Below, piece by piece: positions 1-18,929 of a stretch of 64,000 nt of DNA (positions are counted from its first letter, which is position 1; every line of letters begins with the position of its first letter). Location of the stretch: the NCBI RefSeq assembly GCF_026213295.1, contig NC_079419.1:12160001-12224000 (forward strand). Reading direction: 5' to 3'. The DNA comes from Gadus chalcogrammus (lineage: Eukaryota > Chordata > Actinopteri > Gadiformes > Gadidae). The translations under genes and the position numbers were made by a program. The notes beneath the pieces were generated by a model. It saw only the letters and a program-made list of their open reading frames with translations. It made no database searches and was not told the origin of the DNA.

Positions 1-1110
1 ACGTTTTCCAAAACGTAATCCAAAACGTTTTCCAAAAGGTCAATATGCAAAGTGGCAAACGTATCAGCCAATCAGCGTCTGGGCAGGAACTACGTCACTT
101 CCTATTGCCTCCAAGGGTATCTCCATGGTGGGTCTCCCGACCCTATGTTTCGCACCCAGTGCCTGTAGCACTTGGGAAATCTTTGTGTTTACCATACTGG
201 CGTCAAAACGTACCAGAGAGGATAAGTCGTCTATCCTATCTCCCAGAACACGCACTCTATCTGCTGCATCTGTGTCTTCAACACGATTGTTCTCCACATC
301 ATCGGCCAAACTTCGGAGCGTATCAATAATCTCCTCCATTGGTGACCATGGACCTGTCACCTGACACACAAACGTTTATTTTTTTAATACATCTTATTGA
401 CAATTAGCAATACAACAACAGCCAGGGGGTACATAAATGGCAGACACATAAAATACAGACACAAAAAATACAAAATGCAGCATTAAATAAAATAAAAATA
501 TTATAAAGACACACACTAGGTGTTTTAATAGCTTTCCCATTTCTAGAACATAGAATATTCCCCATGTATTGCCTGGTTTCATTCTCAAACACAACAAAAA
601 TCAATTGAATGTATGTAAAAAAAAATTCTTTAGTGAAATAATTGGCACATCGCTTTTGTTTATTGTAGTGTCATGCTTTTTATTTTGTTTGGTGTTATTT
701 GCGATGTTTGATTTGTATTTTGATACGTCTGAAATAAATGAAATCAATCAATCAAAAAAAGCGGTTTCTGATTCGAGTATTTACATTTATGAATATGCCA
801 TTTAGCTCATAAAATAATAAGGTTTATAATAAAATATTGGTTTGCTTGACCAGAGGTGTAATTGAAGAAACCAAACAATACATGTTCAACACAACAAACA
901 ATACATGTTCAATGCAACAAACAATACATGTTCAATACAAAAACAATACACGTTCAATACAAGACACATACGAACGTGAACATGGAAATAACGAGCAAGT
1001 GACGTAGTTCCCGCCCAGACACTGATTGGCTGATACGTTTGCCACTTTGCATATTGACTTTTTGGAAAACGTTTTGGATTACGTTTTGCCAAAATCTTTT
1101 GCAAAGTGTT
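1..1110. mobile_element. DNA transposon with long terminal inverted repeats, cut by the window edge
   Basis: Bases 1-100 reappear inverted at about 997-1095 with few mismatches, including the CCAAT-like stretch and a TACGTCACTT motif. The right arm continues past 1095, and its partner would lie before the window. Between the arms are a short coding relic (64-369, minus), AT-rich sequence at 370-880 and a short tandem run of AATACATGTTCAA-type units at 875-965. It is probably a non-autonomous, internally deleted element. The superfamily is not recognised. Confidence 0.7.
64..369 (-). pseudogene. Transposon ORF fragment, N-terminal part of a fish integrase-core-like protein
   Basis: The 101-codon frame has an acidic, helical N-terminal part and then the motif GAKHRVGRPTMEIPLEAI. 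That motif resembles the segment before the DNA-binding domain in the many intronless integrase-core proteins of fish genomes; this comparison is from memory and not searched. The frame runs straight into the terminal inverted repeat (64-100), so the rest of the protein is missing. It is best read as the remains of the element's own gene after internal deletion. A chance ORF is possible but less likely given the patterned sequence. Confidence 0.35.
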
Positions 1111-1399
1111 TTGCGGATCGAAATTTCATTTGAATATCGCAACAGCCGGAGCATGGCGAAGTGGATTGCAATCACGGGGACGCTATACCTTTTCAATTTG
1201 AATAAAGGAACTCAAGAATTTGACAAAATGTTATTCTATTTTTATTGCAATAACTTTTGCAAATTTAATTGAGGATTGCATTGGCCCTTTGCATATTAAA
1301 ATACACTTTGAATAACGTATTTACAAATTACATTATGAAAATGAATTTTCAATTGCATAATGTAATTGCAAATTGCTTTGCCATTTGAATTTTGCTACA

Positions 1400-2591
<1,192 letters not shown>

Positions 2592-2633
2592 TAATTTGAT
2601 CTTGAAGGTGGTGGTGGTCATGTGGCCGTGAGT

Positions 2634-8944
<6,311 letters not shown>

Positions 8945-9010
8945 GGTGCCCTGAATGAAAACCTCTGCCCGGAGACGTTACTCACAAGATTGTTTTAAAT
9001 AATCTAGTCC

Positions 9011-9024
9011 ATCAATGTTTAACC
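9011..9024 (-). promoter_or_regulatory. Candidate HNF1-like site upstream of copy A
   Basis: On the minus strand GGTTAAACATTGAT fits the HNF1 consensus GGTTAATNATTAAC at 10 of 13 fixed positions. The same 14 bases lie at the same distance from the start codon in copies B and C (about 67-80 bp upstream). HNF1 controls several mammalian SLC22 genes; its action here is inferred. Confidence 0.35.
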
Positions 9025-9039
9025 TTTTTGTTCATTATC

Positions 9040-9430
9040 TTTGAAAGAGAACATGGGGAAGACATGGAAACAACATGCAGGATCCATGTGGAAAGACGTC
9101 GAAGGTAAATTATTTACCAATATACCAGGCCGCCTGGTATTGGCGGCCTGGTGGATTCTGGAGTTTGGAATACTGCAGAGCGTATCAGAGGTCGGCCTGA
9201 CCCAAATCAATCGTTATCTTCATTTGGCTCCCCCACTTCGGCCTTGGAAGGCTGATATCTCTCCACTCCCCTGGTTGTTATGCAAACAGATGCCCTGCCA
9301 CCCCTTCCCTATCCTCCACCTCCCGTGAACTTTGTCTCAGGTTCAGAACTCTTCGTGGTCGTCTCCACGGCGACGGTCGTGTCCTCGTCACCAGCATCAG
9401 ACGGGAGAGACACTGTTGAGTCTGGGTGGA
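9040..9430. other. Intergenic sequence upstream of copy A, nothing recognised
   Basis: After the short region shared with copies B and C (8945-9050), the sequence becomes unique. A short inverted pair around CCAGGCCGCC/GGCGGCCTGG lies at 9125-9150. No gene or known element was recognised. Confidence 0.5.
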
Positions 9431-9446
9431 GATGGAGTCCTTGGAA

Positions 9447-9449
<3 letters not shown>

Positions 9450-9489
<40 letters not shown>
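9450..9489. repeat. (CA)n microsatellite
   Basis: About 20 CA units, followed by a degenerate CA-rich stretch. Confidence 0.9.
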
Positions 9490-9491
<2 letters not shown>

Positions 9492-9659
9492 TAACACACA
9501 CACCCCCTGGACTCACCGCCTACTGGACTCCCTCCCCCTCTCCGTCCCTCGTTGCAGTACAGTATGCCGTGAGTGATGCGATGCGCCCGTTGGCTGCGTC
9601 CTCCTCCCGGGGTCTGAGCTGTGACACCTCCCCTCCCCGATACCCTTCCCCCCTCCCAC

Positions 9660-10119
<460 letters not shown>

Positions 10120-10129
10120 AATCCTTTCC

Positions 10130-10400
10130 AAAAATTAGGTGAGATTAGTTTGTATCAAAACATAAATTAGTAACCCCCTGGCATTGACATTTTATTTGCT
10201 ACATTTAACACTATATCCGCACAACAATTATGCCGTTATTACCTAGCCTATTAAGAATTAAAGTGAATATCTAAAAGATATTCCTTTGAATAGGTGAGTC
10301 AGTATCTAGCGATGAATGAGATGGCACAATGGTCATTGAGCCTGTGTCCCACTGATAAAATCCCTTGCATTTGCAGGATAATGAATGTGATAAAACACTG
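10130..10400 (-). pseudogene. A-prime: slc22 relic containing intron 4 sequence only
   Basis: This stretch closely matches intron 4 of copy A next to exon 5 (about 6485-6740), including AATCAAAACATAAATTAG-type sequence, a TAAAAGATATTCCT piece and TTGCAGGATAATGAATGT. The match begins almost exactly at the exon 5 acceptor, but exon 5 itself is absent and a TATC array takes its place. No coding sequence remains. Confidence 0.65.
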
Positions 10401-10659
10401 TGTTCAAATCTACGTTTACGTGTTCAAATCTGCCTCTTCTGACATCACAAGTGGCCGTGTCAAGCTCGATTTGTACTGGATAGATCATTCTACCTGCCTA
10501 CTCAGAGGACTGTAGCAAACGTTGCTCATCTAGCCATCGTACATCTAGGTGGACAGGCCCACTTGTGATGTCAGAAGAGGCAGATTTTCAAAATGGCTTG
10601 TAACCGCTACAAGCCGTTCACAGCCTATCACACTCACACCTGGTGGTTATTGCTCTACT

Positions 10660-11060
10660 CTAGATTAATTGAATCGCAATCGTGATACCAGCCTTTCGAT
10701 TGTCTAACCGCAAAAGGCTGCGATTTTTTTAATAAAACAATGTATTTTCTTATTTATTGTATTTATTTTATTTAGTTGTACTATTGAGAAAACGAAACAA
10801 GTTTGCGCAGCAGAAATGCCTTTATTTTGAAAAATATATATTTTTATCATTTATTTAATTTTCTAAAATATTGTTATTTTGAAAACAGTACTGTGCCATT
10901 TTTTTGTTTTTGTATTTTGTATGCTAGTTTACGTTTTTATGTTTGAGTTGAGAAAGAAACATTTTAAAATGATCAGTAATCTGTGTGCATTTTCTTTGAT
11001 AACCAAGCAAGTAGACTCGCGATATGACTTTTTCACCAAATCGTGCAGCACTACCGGTGG
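10660..11060. mobile_element. hAT-like MITE with ATCG-rich termini
   Basis: One end has TTGAATCGCAATCGTGAT with AACCGCAAAAGGCTGCG; the other has AAATCGTGCAGCAC. The same family lies reversed at about 31375-31590, beside the truncated slc22 copy B-prime, and as a fragment at about 20971-21060. It holds no gene. Confidence 0.55.
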
Positions 11061-11071
11061 TATAATACATT

Positions 11072-11075
<4 letters not shown>

Positions 11076-11128
<53 letters not shown>
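11076..11128. repeat. (AT)n microsatellite
   Basis: About 26 AT units. Confidence 0.9.
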
Positions 11129-11132
<4 letters not shown>

Positions 11133-11178
11133 ATTGCAAAAAATTGAAACTGTTGTTTTATAGTCATAAAAATATTTT

Positions 11179-12053
11179 GATTAGAACTCTACATTAAAGG
11201 TGCAGTGTGTATCATTTATTAGAACTCTACATTAAAGGTGCAGTGTGTATATTTGGTTAGAACTCTACATTAAAGGTGCAGTGTGTATAACTGATTAGAA
11301 CTCTACATTAAAGGTGCAGTGTGTATAACTGATTAGAACTCTACATTAAAGGTGCAGTGTGTATATTTGGGTAGAACTCTACATTAAAGGTGCAGTGTGT
11401 ATAACTGATTAGAACTCTACATTAAAGGTGCAGTGTGTATAACTGATTAGAACTCTACATTAAAGGGGCAGTGTGTATATTTGGTTAGAACTCTACATTA
11501 AAGGTGCAGTGTGTATAATTGATTAGAACTCTACATTAAAGGTGCAGTGTGTATAACTGATTAGAACTCTAAATTAAAGGTGCCGTGTGTATAATTGATT
11601 AGAACTCTACATTAAAGTTGCAGTGTGTATAATTGATTAGAACTCTACATTAAAGGTGCAGTGTGTATAACTGATTAGAACTCTACATTTAAGGTGCAGT
11701 GTGTATAATTGATTAGAACTCTACATTAAAGGTGCAGTGTGTATAACTGATTAGAACTCTACATTAAAGGGGCAGTGTGTATATTTGGTTAGAACTCTAC
11801 ATTAAAGGTGCAGTGTGTATAATTGATTAGAACTCTACATTAAAGGTGCAGTGTGTATAACTGATTAGAACTCTAAATTAAAGGTGCCGTGTGTATAATT
11901 GATTAGAACTCTACATTAAAGGTGCAGTGTGTATAATTGATTAGAACTCTACATTAAAGGTGCAGTGTGTATAACTGATTAGAACTCTACATTTAAGGTG
12001 CAGTGTGTATAATTGATTAGAACTCTACATTAAAGGTGCAGTGTGTATAACTG
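11179..12053 (+). repeat. 38-bp minisatellite, about 23 units
   Basis: The unit carries TTAGAACTCTACATTAAA then GGTGCAGTGTGTAT, with alternating spacer variants (AACTGA, AATTGA, ATTTGG). Blocks of variants recur in the same order, for example around 11470-11720 and 11770-12020, which points to amplification of several units at a time. The final unit continues into a MITE-like sequence. Confidence 0.95.
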
Positions 12054-12170
12054 AGTGCTATCTAGCGGAACAGTCTGGGCAGAAATGGAATGCGATATTT
12101 ATAAGTATGTCTTATTGAGTGTATATCCGTTGAATTTAGGAAAAATAGTTATTTTAATTACCTCAGAGTG
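12030..12170 (+). mobile_element. MITE whose terminus seeds the 38-bp array
   Basis: TTAAAGGTGCAGTGTGTAT is followed by TATCTAGCGGAACAG and GAAATGGAATGCGATAT, the order seen in an abundant short fish transposon. The minisatellite units are copies of its end plus a few flanking bases. Confidence 0.5.
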
Positions 12171-12364
12171 GGCCCTTTATTTCTACTGAGGGAGCGGGCC
12201 CTCTTCCATTGACCCCCGCCATGTTGCACTGCATCATTTTTGTAACCCAGATAGGACAAACGGCAATAGAGAGGATGCGTTTTTAATTGATTATCATATT
12301 ATAACTTGTAAAAGACCCATAGTTTTACAGACTTAATAACTACATGTAATTTGCTGTTACATTT

Positions 12365-12955
12365 AGGGCATTTAGCAGACACACGTACATGGTCCACATG
12401 ATCTAAATAGAAAACAGGCTTCAAGTGGAATTATGTAGAAATAGGTTGCAGAATTGAAGCAGGTAATCATGACGACTGGAAAAACGGTTTAGGAGAAGAT
12501 GATAAAACATGCGTGCATAATATCAGAGTAGTCTTTGCTTCCAACTGTTTAACCTGTGGGGGCCTTACTTCATATAATGCAGGCAATAGGCCATTTCAAG
12601 GCATATGAAATGTTCGATTTTTTGAGGAATTAATTTATGAGGAATAAATTAGAGGTGGTTTGGTTAGAATTTGTGACTCAGTCTGTGATGAGGTGTGAAA
12701 AGTAGGTTTTTCAGTTAAATCTTAATTGTGGATATGCAGTAAGGCAGAAGACAATGGTCTCGATGGAAAAGTTGTAGGCCATGCCAAGCTTTATCATTTG
12801 ACACTAATGTTGTGAGTTTTGGCTAAAAGGGACTTACGATTTAGCCTTTTAAATCTAGCATGATACACAAGATTATTGGTTCATTAGGCCCCTATTTCCA
12901 GATATGGATGTTTGGGGCTGATCTCGAATCATCTTGAAATTTTGATTCAAAGTGA
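12365..12955. repeat. Second copy of the 1415-1950 flank block
   Basis: It matches 1415-1950 along its length with scattered small indels, for example GGCCTTACT...TATAATGCAGG and GAGGAATAAATTAGAGG. It is probably part of an older duplication of the cluster unit. Nothing is coded. Confidence 0.65.
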
Positions 12956-13571
<616 letters not shown>

Positions 13572-13797
13572 AGAGATCAGTGACAAATTACACTTTGAGA
13601 TGACAGATATTATGAGAAAGATTGATTGATGAGGTTTTTATGGATTACTCACCAACTGAAAATGTCACACACTTTAAACTATACACCAGACAAAATAAGT
13701 CGTCAAACAAGGCAACCTTTAAAAGAGTGAGCTGGGGCAGAGAGAGAAAGGTGAGGATGATAGTTGAACAGGATCACATTAGTAGTACTGTATCTGT

Positions 13798-14126
13798 TGT
13801 GGCAACCCGGCCCGGGGCAATTAAGGACATGCAGAGCACCTGAGGAACAGGTGGAGAAGCAGGGCTTAAATAGCCTGCTTCTCCACTCATTCGGGGCTCT
13901 CCCAGCCATGGGGCTCCTGTACGGAGAGACCGGTCCTTGTGGGTGACGGGAGTCCACCCACGAAGGATAGGACCGTTGCTTCCTCCCAGGTTTTTTTCGT
14001 TGTTGTATGGTTTTCCGTATGAGTCTTTGTTTGATTTAGGATTAAACATGCCTTTTTGGCTTTTTGCCAGCTATGTTGTGTCCTGTTTGGGAGGAGGTGG
14101 TTCGCTCACCGTGCCGGTTTGACACA
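13798..14126 (+). mobile_element. Solo LTR with 4-bp target duplication
   Basis: The 329-bp element starts TGTGGCAACCCGGC and ends GCCGGTTTGACACA. The two ends are inverted repeats matching at about 12 of 14 positions. It is flanked on both sides by CTGT (13794-13797 and 14127-14130). Inside are a TATA-like GGCTTAAATAG and a polyadenylation-like GGATTAAAC. No internal retroelement sequence is attached, so it arose by LTR-LTR recombination. Confidence 0.85.
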
Positions 14127-14359
14127 CTGTAATGAAGTAAATGTGGAGATAGTTGCACCATATATTGTGCACAGTACTTACCTAGTTGAAGTGAATCTGG
14201 AGGCATCCTGTATGCGTGAAAAATATAAGAGACATGAAACAATCATTTAAACAGTAAAACCTAATTAAGTGGGGAGAGGGATGAAACATGATCATTGATA
14301 AATGTTAAATCAATTAAATTACATTGATTTTAGAATATATTCTAGGGAAAAGTCACTTA

Positions 14360-15500
14360 ATCTAAATATCAAAACTCCCCACCAGACAAAAGACTTGAGA
14401 AATAATTACATCATGTATTGTATTCCGTACTAGATTCAAATTTGAGCACATATTTGCTGAGGTTTTCAAGTGTATTACCTGTAAGTGTTGTCCTGATCTG
14501 AGTAAAGTTATTGGGGTGCAGCCATGCCAAATCAGCAAGGAGAGTGCCATGGGTGAGAAAGCGCCTGTGGATGGCCTCGGTAGCTGTGTCTAGAATGATG
14601 TTGTGCACATTCACCTCTTATGCTCTCTCCGCATTGCTAAGTGCCAAGTTCATCCTGCGCCATCTCTCCAGCCATGCCTTTTTTTTTCTTTACTCTTTTC
14701 TGAGGCAGTGCAGCCTCCACTTCAATGATGGTTCCTTCCTCCCCCTCCTCAAGTTTTCCAATTGCCCATTTAACAAATGTGTCTGCAGCTGCCGTCACTG
14801 TTGTGAAATCCCTTGTAATGCTTTTGAGGCTAACCTGTGTGGCAGTGACCATACGATGAGCAGAAAGGATTTCCATACCTTTTGTCTGCAGGTACTTGGA
14901 AAGTGGAGAGGTTTACTCAAAGACTCTGAGGAATACCGGTAATTGTGCAGTCAATATGGTTTCATATTTGAGGAGAACCTCTTTAAAGCCTCGGGCTCTT
15001 ACATGTACAGACGGCTTTTCTTTTGCTTGCTGTTCAATGGCTTCCAGTGTGAGCACTGCATCAATAAAGAGGCCGTTGTCAGGTTTTCCAAAATGTCCAA
15101 ATACTTTTTGAAGAGCATCGTGCTTGGCCCACCATCGTGTCTCACCAATTGGAGAGAGGCGTTTGGCTTTTATCCTGAGTTTGATTCTCCCATAGAATAA
15201 CCCTCTGGTAGGAGTCCTTGATGAACCCGGTCATGGTTTGGGTAGTTTCAGCCAGTACAAGATTGAGTACGTGTGCATAGCACTACACATGCACATAGTT
15301 AGGAGACAGGGAGGTCATCAGTGCTGGAAAACCTTTGTATTGGCCCTGCATATTGGATGCCCCGTCTGTTGCATTTGCAATACACATGCTCTAGTCCAGT
15401 TCAGACACTCAAAGAGACCTGAGATCAGAGGTGCTTTCAAAGTCGCACACATAGGCGAACGCTCGGGAAAGATTTTAAACTTGTTCTGTTAAGCGTGCCG
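14360..15500 (-). pseudogene. hAT transposase relic, zinc finger MYM-type (TTF/ZMYM1-like) family
   Basis: The minus strand reads in pieces as a hAT transposase. From about 15375 down come TDGASNMQGQYKGFPAL, CYAHVLNLVLAE and KDSYQR, then KRLSPIGETRWWAKHDAL and VFGHFGKPDNGLFIDAV. Near 14600-14420 are NIILDTATEAIHRRF and DLAWLHPNNF. The Asp of TDGAS is the position of a catalytic acid in hAT enzymes. Frames shift several times and an in-frame TAG stands before CYAHV where a Trp is usual, so the gene is dead. It lies just beyond the 3' LTR of the retroviral env. Confidence 0.8.
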
Positions 15501-15572
15501 ATGTCATCAAACGTTCGCGAACATAGTGTTAGACTTCAGCTTATTTCAAAACTGTTCGTATAGACTCTGCGT

Positions 15573-16022
15573 TGTGTATTTTCCGTCGTAGTAGTAATTC
15601 TTGAAGTCGAAATCAAAGCACCTTGACAGGTTGGATAAGAGGGTTGAATAGATGGTTTATTCCAGGATGTAATACAGCGAGATACAGACTTAGGTTGAAT
15701 AATCTATAGTGGTCGCGGTTGGGGAGCAGTTTTGAGACGTGTTCCTTAGCTGTCGAACCCTCTTCTCACCGAACCAAAGTGTAGGGGCGAGTATTATACA
15801 CAGAAAAAACAAGAATAACAGGTAAACAGAAGCACTCTCAGCCTTGATAAGGTATATGGCCCTGGCTATGTCCCAGAGGACCAGGTCGGTTCATCCTTTT
15901 TGAGACATAACAAATGGCAGAATGTTGGAAATAATACCTTGTATCAGTGTGAGAGGCACTGGCCTGTTTCTAGACTAGACATGTGAACACAGAGAGACAC
16001 AAAAATACACCAACATTCTACA
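15573..16022 (-). mobile_element. 3' LTR of an endogenous retrovirus
   Basis: On the minus strand a purine-rich tract (AAGAGGGAGGAA, plus 16023-16034) is followed by TGTAGAATGTTGG, as expected for a polypurine tract and LTR start. A polyadenylation signal GGAATAAACC lies at about 15657-15668, and the element seems to end near AAAATACACA. It lies just downstream of the env frame in the same orientation. No matching 5' LTR was found in the window. Boundaries are good to about 5 bp. Confidence 0.65.
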
Positions 16023-16355
16023 TTCCTCCCTCTTGATCATATTAAACGTAGTTTAAAGATCACCCTTAAAATGAGAATTCAGTGTATCTACTTGTAAACC
16101 ATTAACAATTAACTAAATCAATAACAGAAAGCATAAAAGGCAATAGATAAGTAAATTCAAATCATACACAAGCAAACCAGGTGTAGGCTACTATAATAAA
16201 GAAAATAACAAACTCATTAGGCTACTTATGATTAAACCAAAACAGATAAAAAATTTAAAGAATCAAGAAAGTCAACTGTCCAGACGCCTCCCTCTGCTTG
16301 GCAGTGAAGCTCCACCCTTTTTTAATAGCTTTCACTGTTCCCAGACAAAAGTGGT
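16023..16355. other. Sequence between env stop and 3' LTR
   Basis: About 330 bp of AT-rich sequence between the env stop codon and the polypurine tract. No ORF was recognised. It is probably the untranslated 3' part of the provirus. Confidence 0.5.
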
Positions 16356-17387
16356 TCAGTTTCTCCAAACAAAATGAAAGGGCCCAGAGGAAGGCCTAGC
16401 CTTAGAAACGTTGCGAAGTTTGGGGCACCAGACCTTCCGACGGGGTGGGCTTTCTATCACAGCCACCCTAAGGGGGGCCAACAAGATCGGGGCAGTCCCC
16501 GAGGGGGTCGGTCGGGGGGAGGTCATTCGTTGAAACACACGGAGAGCTAACTTGACGTCCACATATAGCATAATAACGGGAAGGACAAACGGCTGTGCGA
16601 TTTGGACTATCTGAGAAAACATGGACCCACCCAACCCAGTTAGCCATCCTCCCAAAGACCAACCCGCAGTTTCAGACTTCAGCCTGGCCACATTATCATA
16701 GATGTCATGAACATAATTAGACACATTCGTAGACGCATCGGGGACGTATGTGCAACATCTCTGGTGTAAATGGCGCTTGATAAAGAAACAGTACCCTCCA
16801 AGATGCACAGCAAGGAAGTCCAATAGATACTGATGTTGGAAAATCATTGTTCTAAGCCTGTACAATTCATGATTAAGATCAGTCAGACCATGGCCGGAAG
16901 CGTTCGCTATAGCGTCAATAATATGTACTAAATCTCTAATCTCATCAAGAGCAACTGTGATGCCATAGTTTGGAATGATAGCAGAAAAGACTCTTTGAGT
17001 TGGAGTAGCAACTTGAAAATTCTGATGGAATAAATCACGCTTAGATCTAATTGTAGCATTACCCTTCAAATGTTCCTCTGACACAATCTCCAAAGCAGGC
17101 ACTACATAGGCGACATAACATGAACCACTCCAATTAGGAGGCAGACATGAATAAGCGTCCTGTCCACACACAAACATGGTCCCATTTACCGCAGTCAAGG
17201 CATCAGTGGCAATCGTTTGGCCAGGTGAAGCACCAGGCACACGGGTTAATGGGGGTAGGGGGACATTCACCAACAGATTCTTCTCTGATATGGAAACCTG
17301 TTCCTGGCCCACAATAGCTGAATATGAACACACACTCTTACCCATAAGGCAAACTGTCAGAAGAGGTAGTTCTCCGCAAGCCGACAT
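16356..17387 (-). pseudogene. Endogenous retrovirus env remnant, C-terminal SU part plus TM subunit
   Basis: An open frame of 343 codons. It has a Cys-rich late-surface-subunit region (about residues 74-90), a furin-type RSKR site near residues 114-117, a heptad-like helical region, then a cysteine cluster with Cys 200 and a Cys-Cys pair at 211-212. Ten residues separate them, not the six of the classical CX6CC motif. A moderately hydrophobic segment at about 258-280 could be the membrane anchor, and a Pro-rich tail follows. Most of the surface subunit and the signal peptide are missing; the region above 17387 holds no matching frame. No gag or pol was found. The frame is a partial copy and not a complete envelope. 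Whether it is expressed is unknown. Confidence 0.75.
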
Positions 17388-17459
17388 GGATCACGGACTG
17401 CAAGAGATGTGCTCCCAGATGGAGACTAACCTGGATATGAGTTGAATTTTATGAAAACG

Positions 17460-17880
17460 TCCTAGGCCTATAGCAATTCAAGTTGTTAATTTATCAATGT
17501 CCAAGTTACGCTGAGAAGCGTATTTTCTTAACAAACTGTTAGAGGTTTTGACAGTTTGGTTATCATATTTACTTATATACGAACCAGATAAGAAATGTAA
17601 CTGCTTTAAATAAATGCTACTAATTAAAAATGATAATATAATAACCAGCTATTACCTTTTCTGAAAAGGTAATAGTCGGTTATGGGTGATATGAAGACTA
17701 TTTAACAACAGTGTGTCGTGTACAAAAGTGCTACAAAAAAGGCTACAAAAGTAGCTCCTAGTTAGCAGCTGGCTTGTAGAACAAAGTTCCTTTTGAAATA
17801 TATCACTGCATTTGCCACTGTAGGGTGTGTAGATAGTTGAGGTTTGTTACACTGCAATATACATATTGACCGAAACGATT
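17460..17880. other. Unassigned AT-rich stretch with a short palindrome
   Basis: ATTACCTTTTCTGAAAAGGTAAT at 17653-17675 is a near-perfect hairpin, possibly a transposon end for the neighbouring Harbinger relic. Nothing else was recognised. Confidence 0.3.
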
Positions 17881-17973
17881 TCCTCTTTGTATCCGCAGAC
17901 GAGTTTAATCAGCCACCAGCCGACGAGGAGGTAGTCGTTGGCAGGAAGTGGAAAGTATATTTATCTGTAGCAG

Positions 17974-18099
17974 CTTGACAAATTGGACGAAATTATAAAG
18001 CTGCAGAAAGAAACAATTGCATTTCAAAAAGAAAGAAACAAAATCTTAAGGCAATTTACAGCAGCCATTGCTTGCATGCCTGAGCGCAATGAGCAATAA
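17974..18099 (+). pseudogene. Harbinger partner (Myb-like) protein, C-terminal fragment
   Basis: 42 codons on the plus strand read LDKLDEIIKLQKETIAFQ, continue as a charged helix and end at TAA. This resembles the C-terminal coiled tail of the Myb/SANT-like second protein of PIF/Harbinger transposons. It lies convergent to the transposase relic at 18257-18921, the usual Harbinger layout. The N-terminal DNA-binding part is not intact. Confidence 0.5.
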
Positions 18100-18256
18100 T
18101 GTGTCAACATTGTAATTTAACTTATTCTATTAATTTATTAATAATCTATTCATTTATGTGATGCACATGCAATATATAATTAACGCAATAAACAATATAC
18201 TTAACAACTTAGTTATTCATTTATTAATAGTTCAACTCAATTAAGCCTATTTTGAC

Positions 18257-18921
18257 CTATAACCTTGCTGCAATTTCCTCCCTCTTTTGCTGTGCTACTC
18301 TCCTCTGTTCCACCCTAGGCCCATCTACAGCGGGAATGACATCATCAATAACATCTGCATCCAAAATTACTGCCCCATCCTCTCCCTCATGGATTAGAAT
18401 GAAATTGTGTAGAACACATGTGCTGGCTATTACTTTTGGTATTGTTTCAAGTAGGACCATGTCGAGATAGTGGAGTTTTTGCATTTGCATTTGAGTCCAA
18501 AGGCACGTACAATGTGCACCCTTGTTGAGCTGTGTACATTGTTGTAATGGTTTTGATGCTCAGTTAAGTGTCCATTGTCTCTGTATGGGACATGCAGGTT
18601 TGTGTCTAAGGGGTAGGCAGAATCAACAAGTAAATGGTACTGGGGAGGGAGGGGAAGAGCTGTCAATATGGCCTTTAGGTCACTGTTACGGTACACTCTT
18701 GAGTCATGTACAGATCCAGCATTTCCAGTCTGTATATGAGTAAAACGCAACTGTCTGTCACATACAGCCTGTAGCTGAAAACTTGCATAGCCCTTCCTGT
18801 TAATGAACAAATCACTATGTGTTGATGGCCCTTTGATCGGAATGTGAGTGCCATCAAGAGATCCAATCACACCTGGGAAACCTCCCTTTCTCTCAAATTG
18901 AACTTTCTGTTTCTTCTCCAT
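18257..18921 (-). pseudogene. PIF/Harbinger transposase relic (HARBI1-like)
   Basis: The minus strand carries GSLDGTHIPIKGP with the first catalytic Asp, then NAGSVHDSRVYRNS with the second Asp, DSAYPL, and RAFG before a frame break near 18485-18490. The second frame continues KLHYLDM...VLHNFILIHEGED and ends at 18257. The N-terminal third is absent above 18921. A one-frame shift plus the truncation make it inactive. The family is clear from the DDE spacing and signature words. Confidence 0.85.
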
Positions 18922-18929
18922 TATTCTCG

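Noticed and set aside
14511..14942. Plus-strand 143-codon frame
   Set aside because: It is the reverse shadow of the hAT transposase relic, which reads on the minus strand.
16356..17387. A complete, functional envelope gene
   Set aside because: The first part of the surface subunit and a signal peptide are missing, and no gag, pol or second LTR is present, so it is listed as a remnant.
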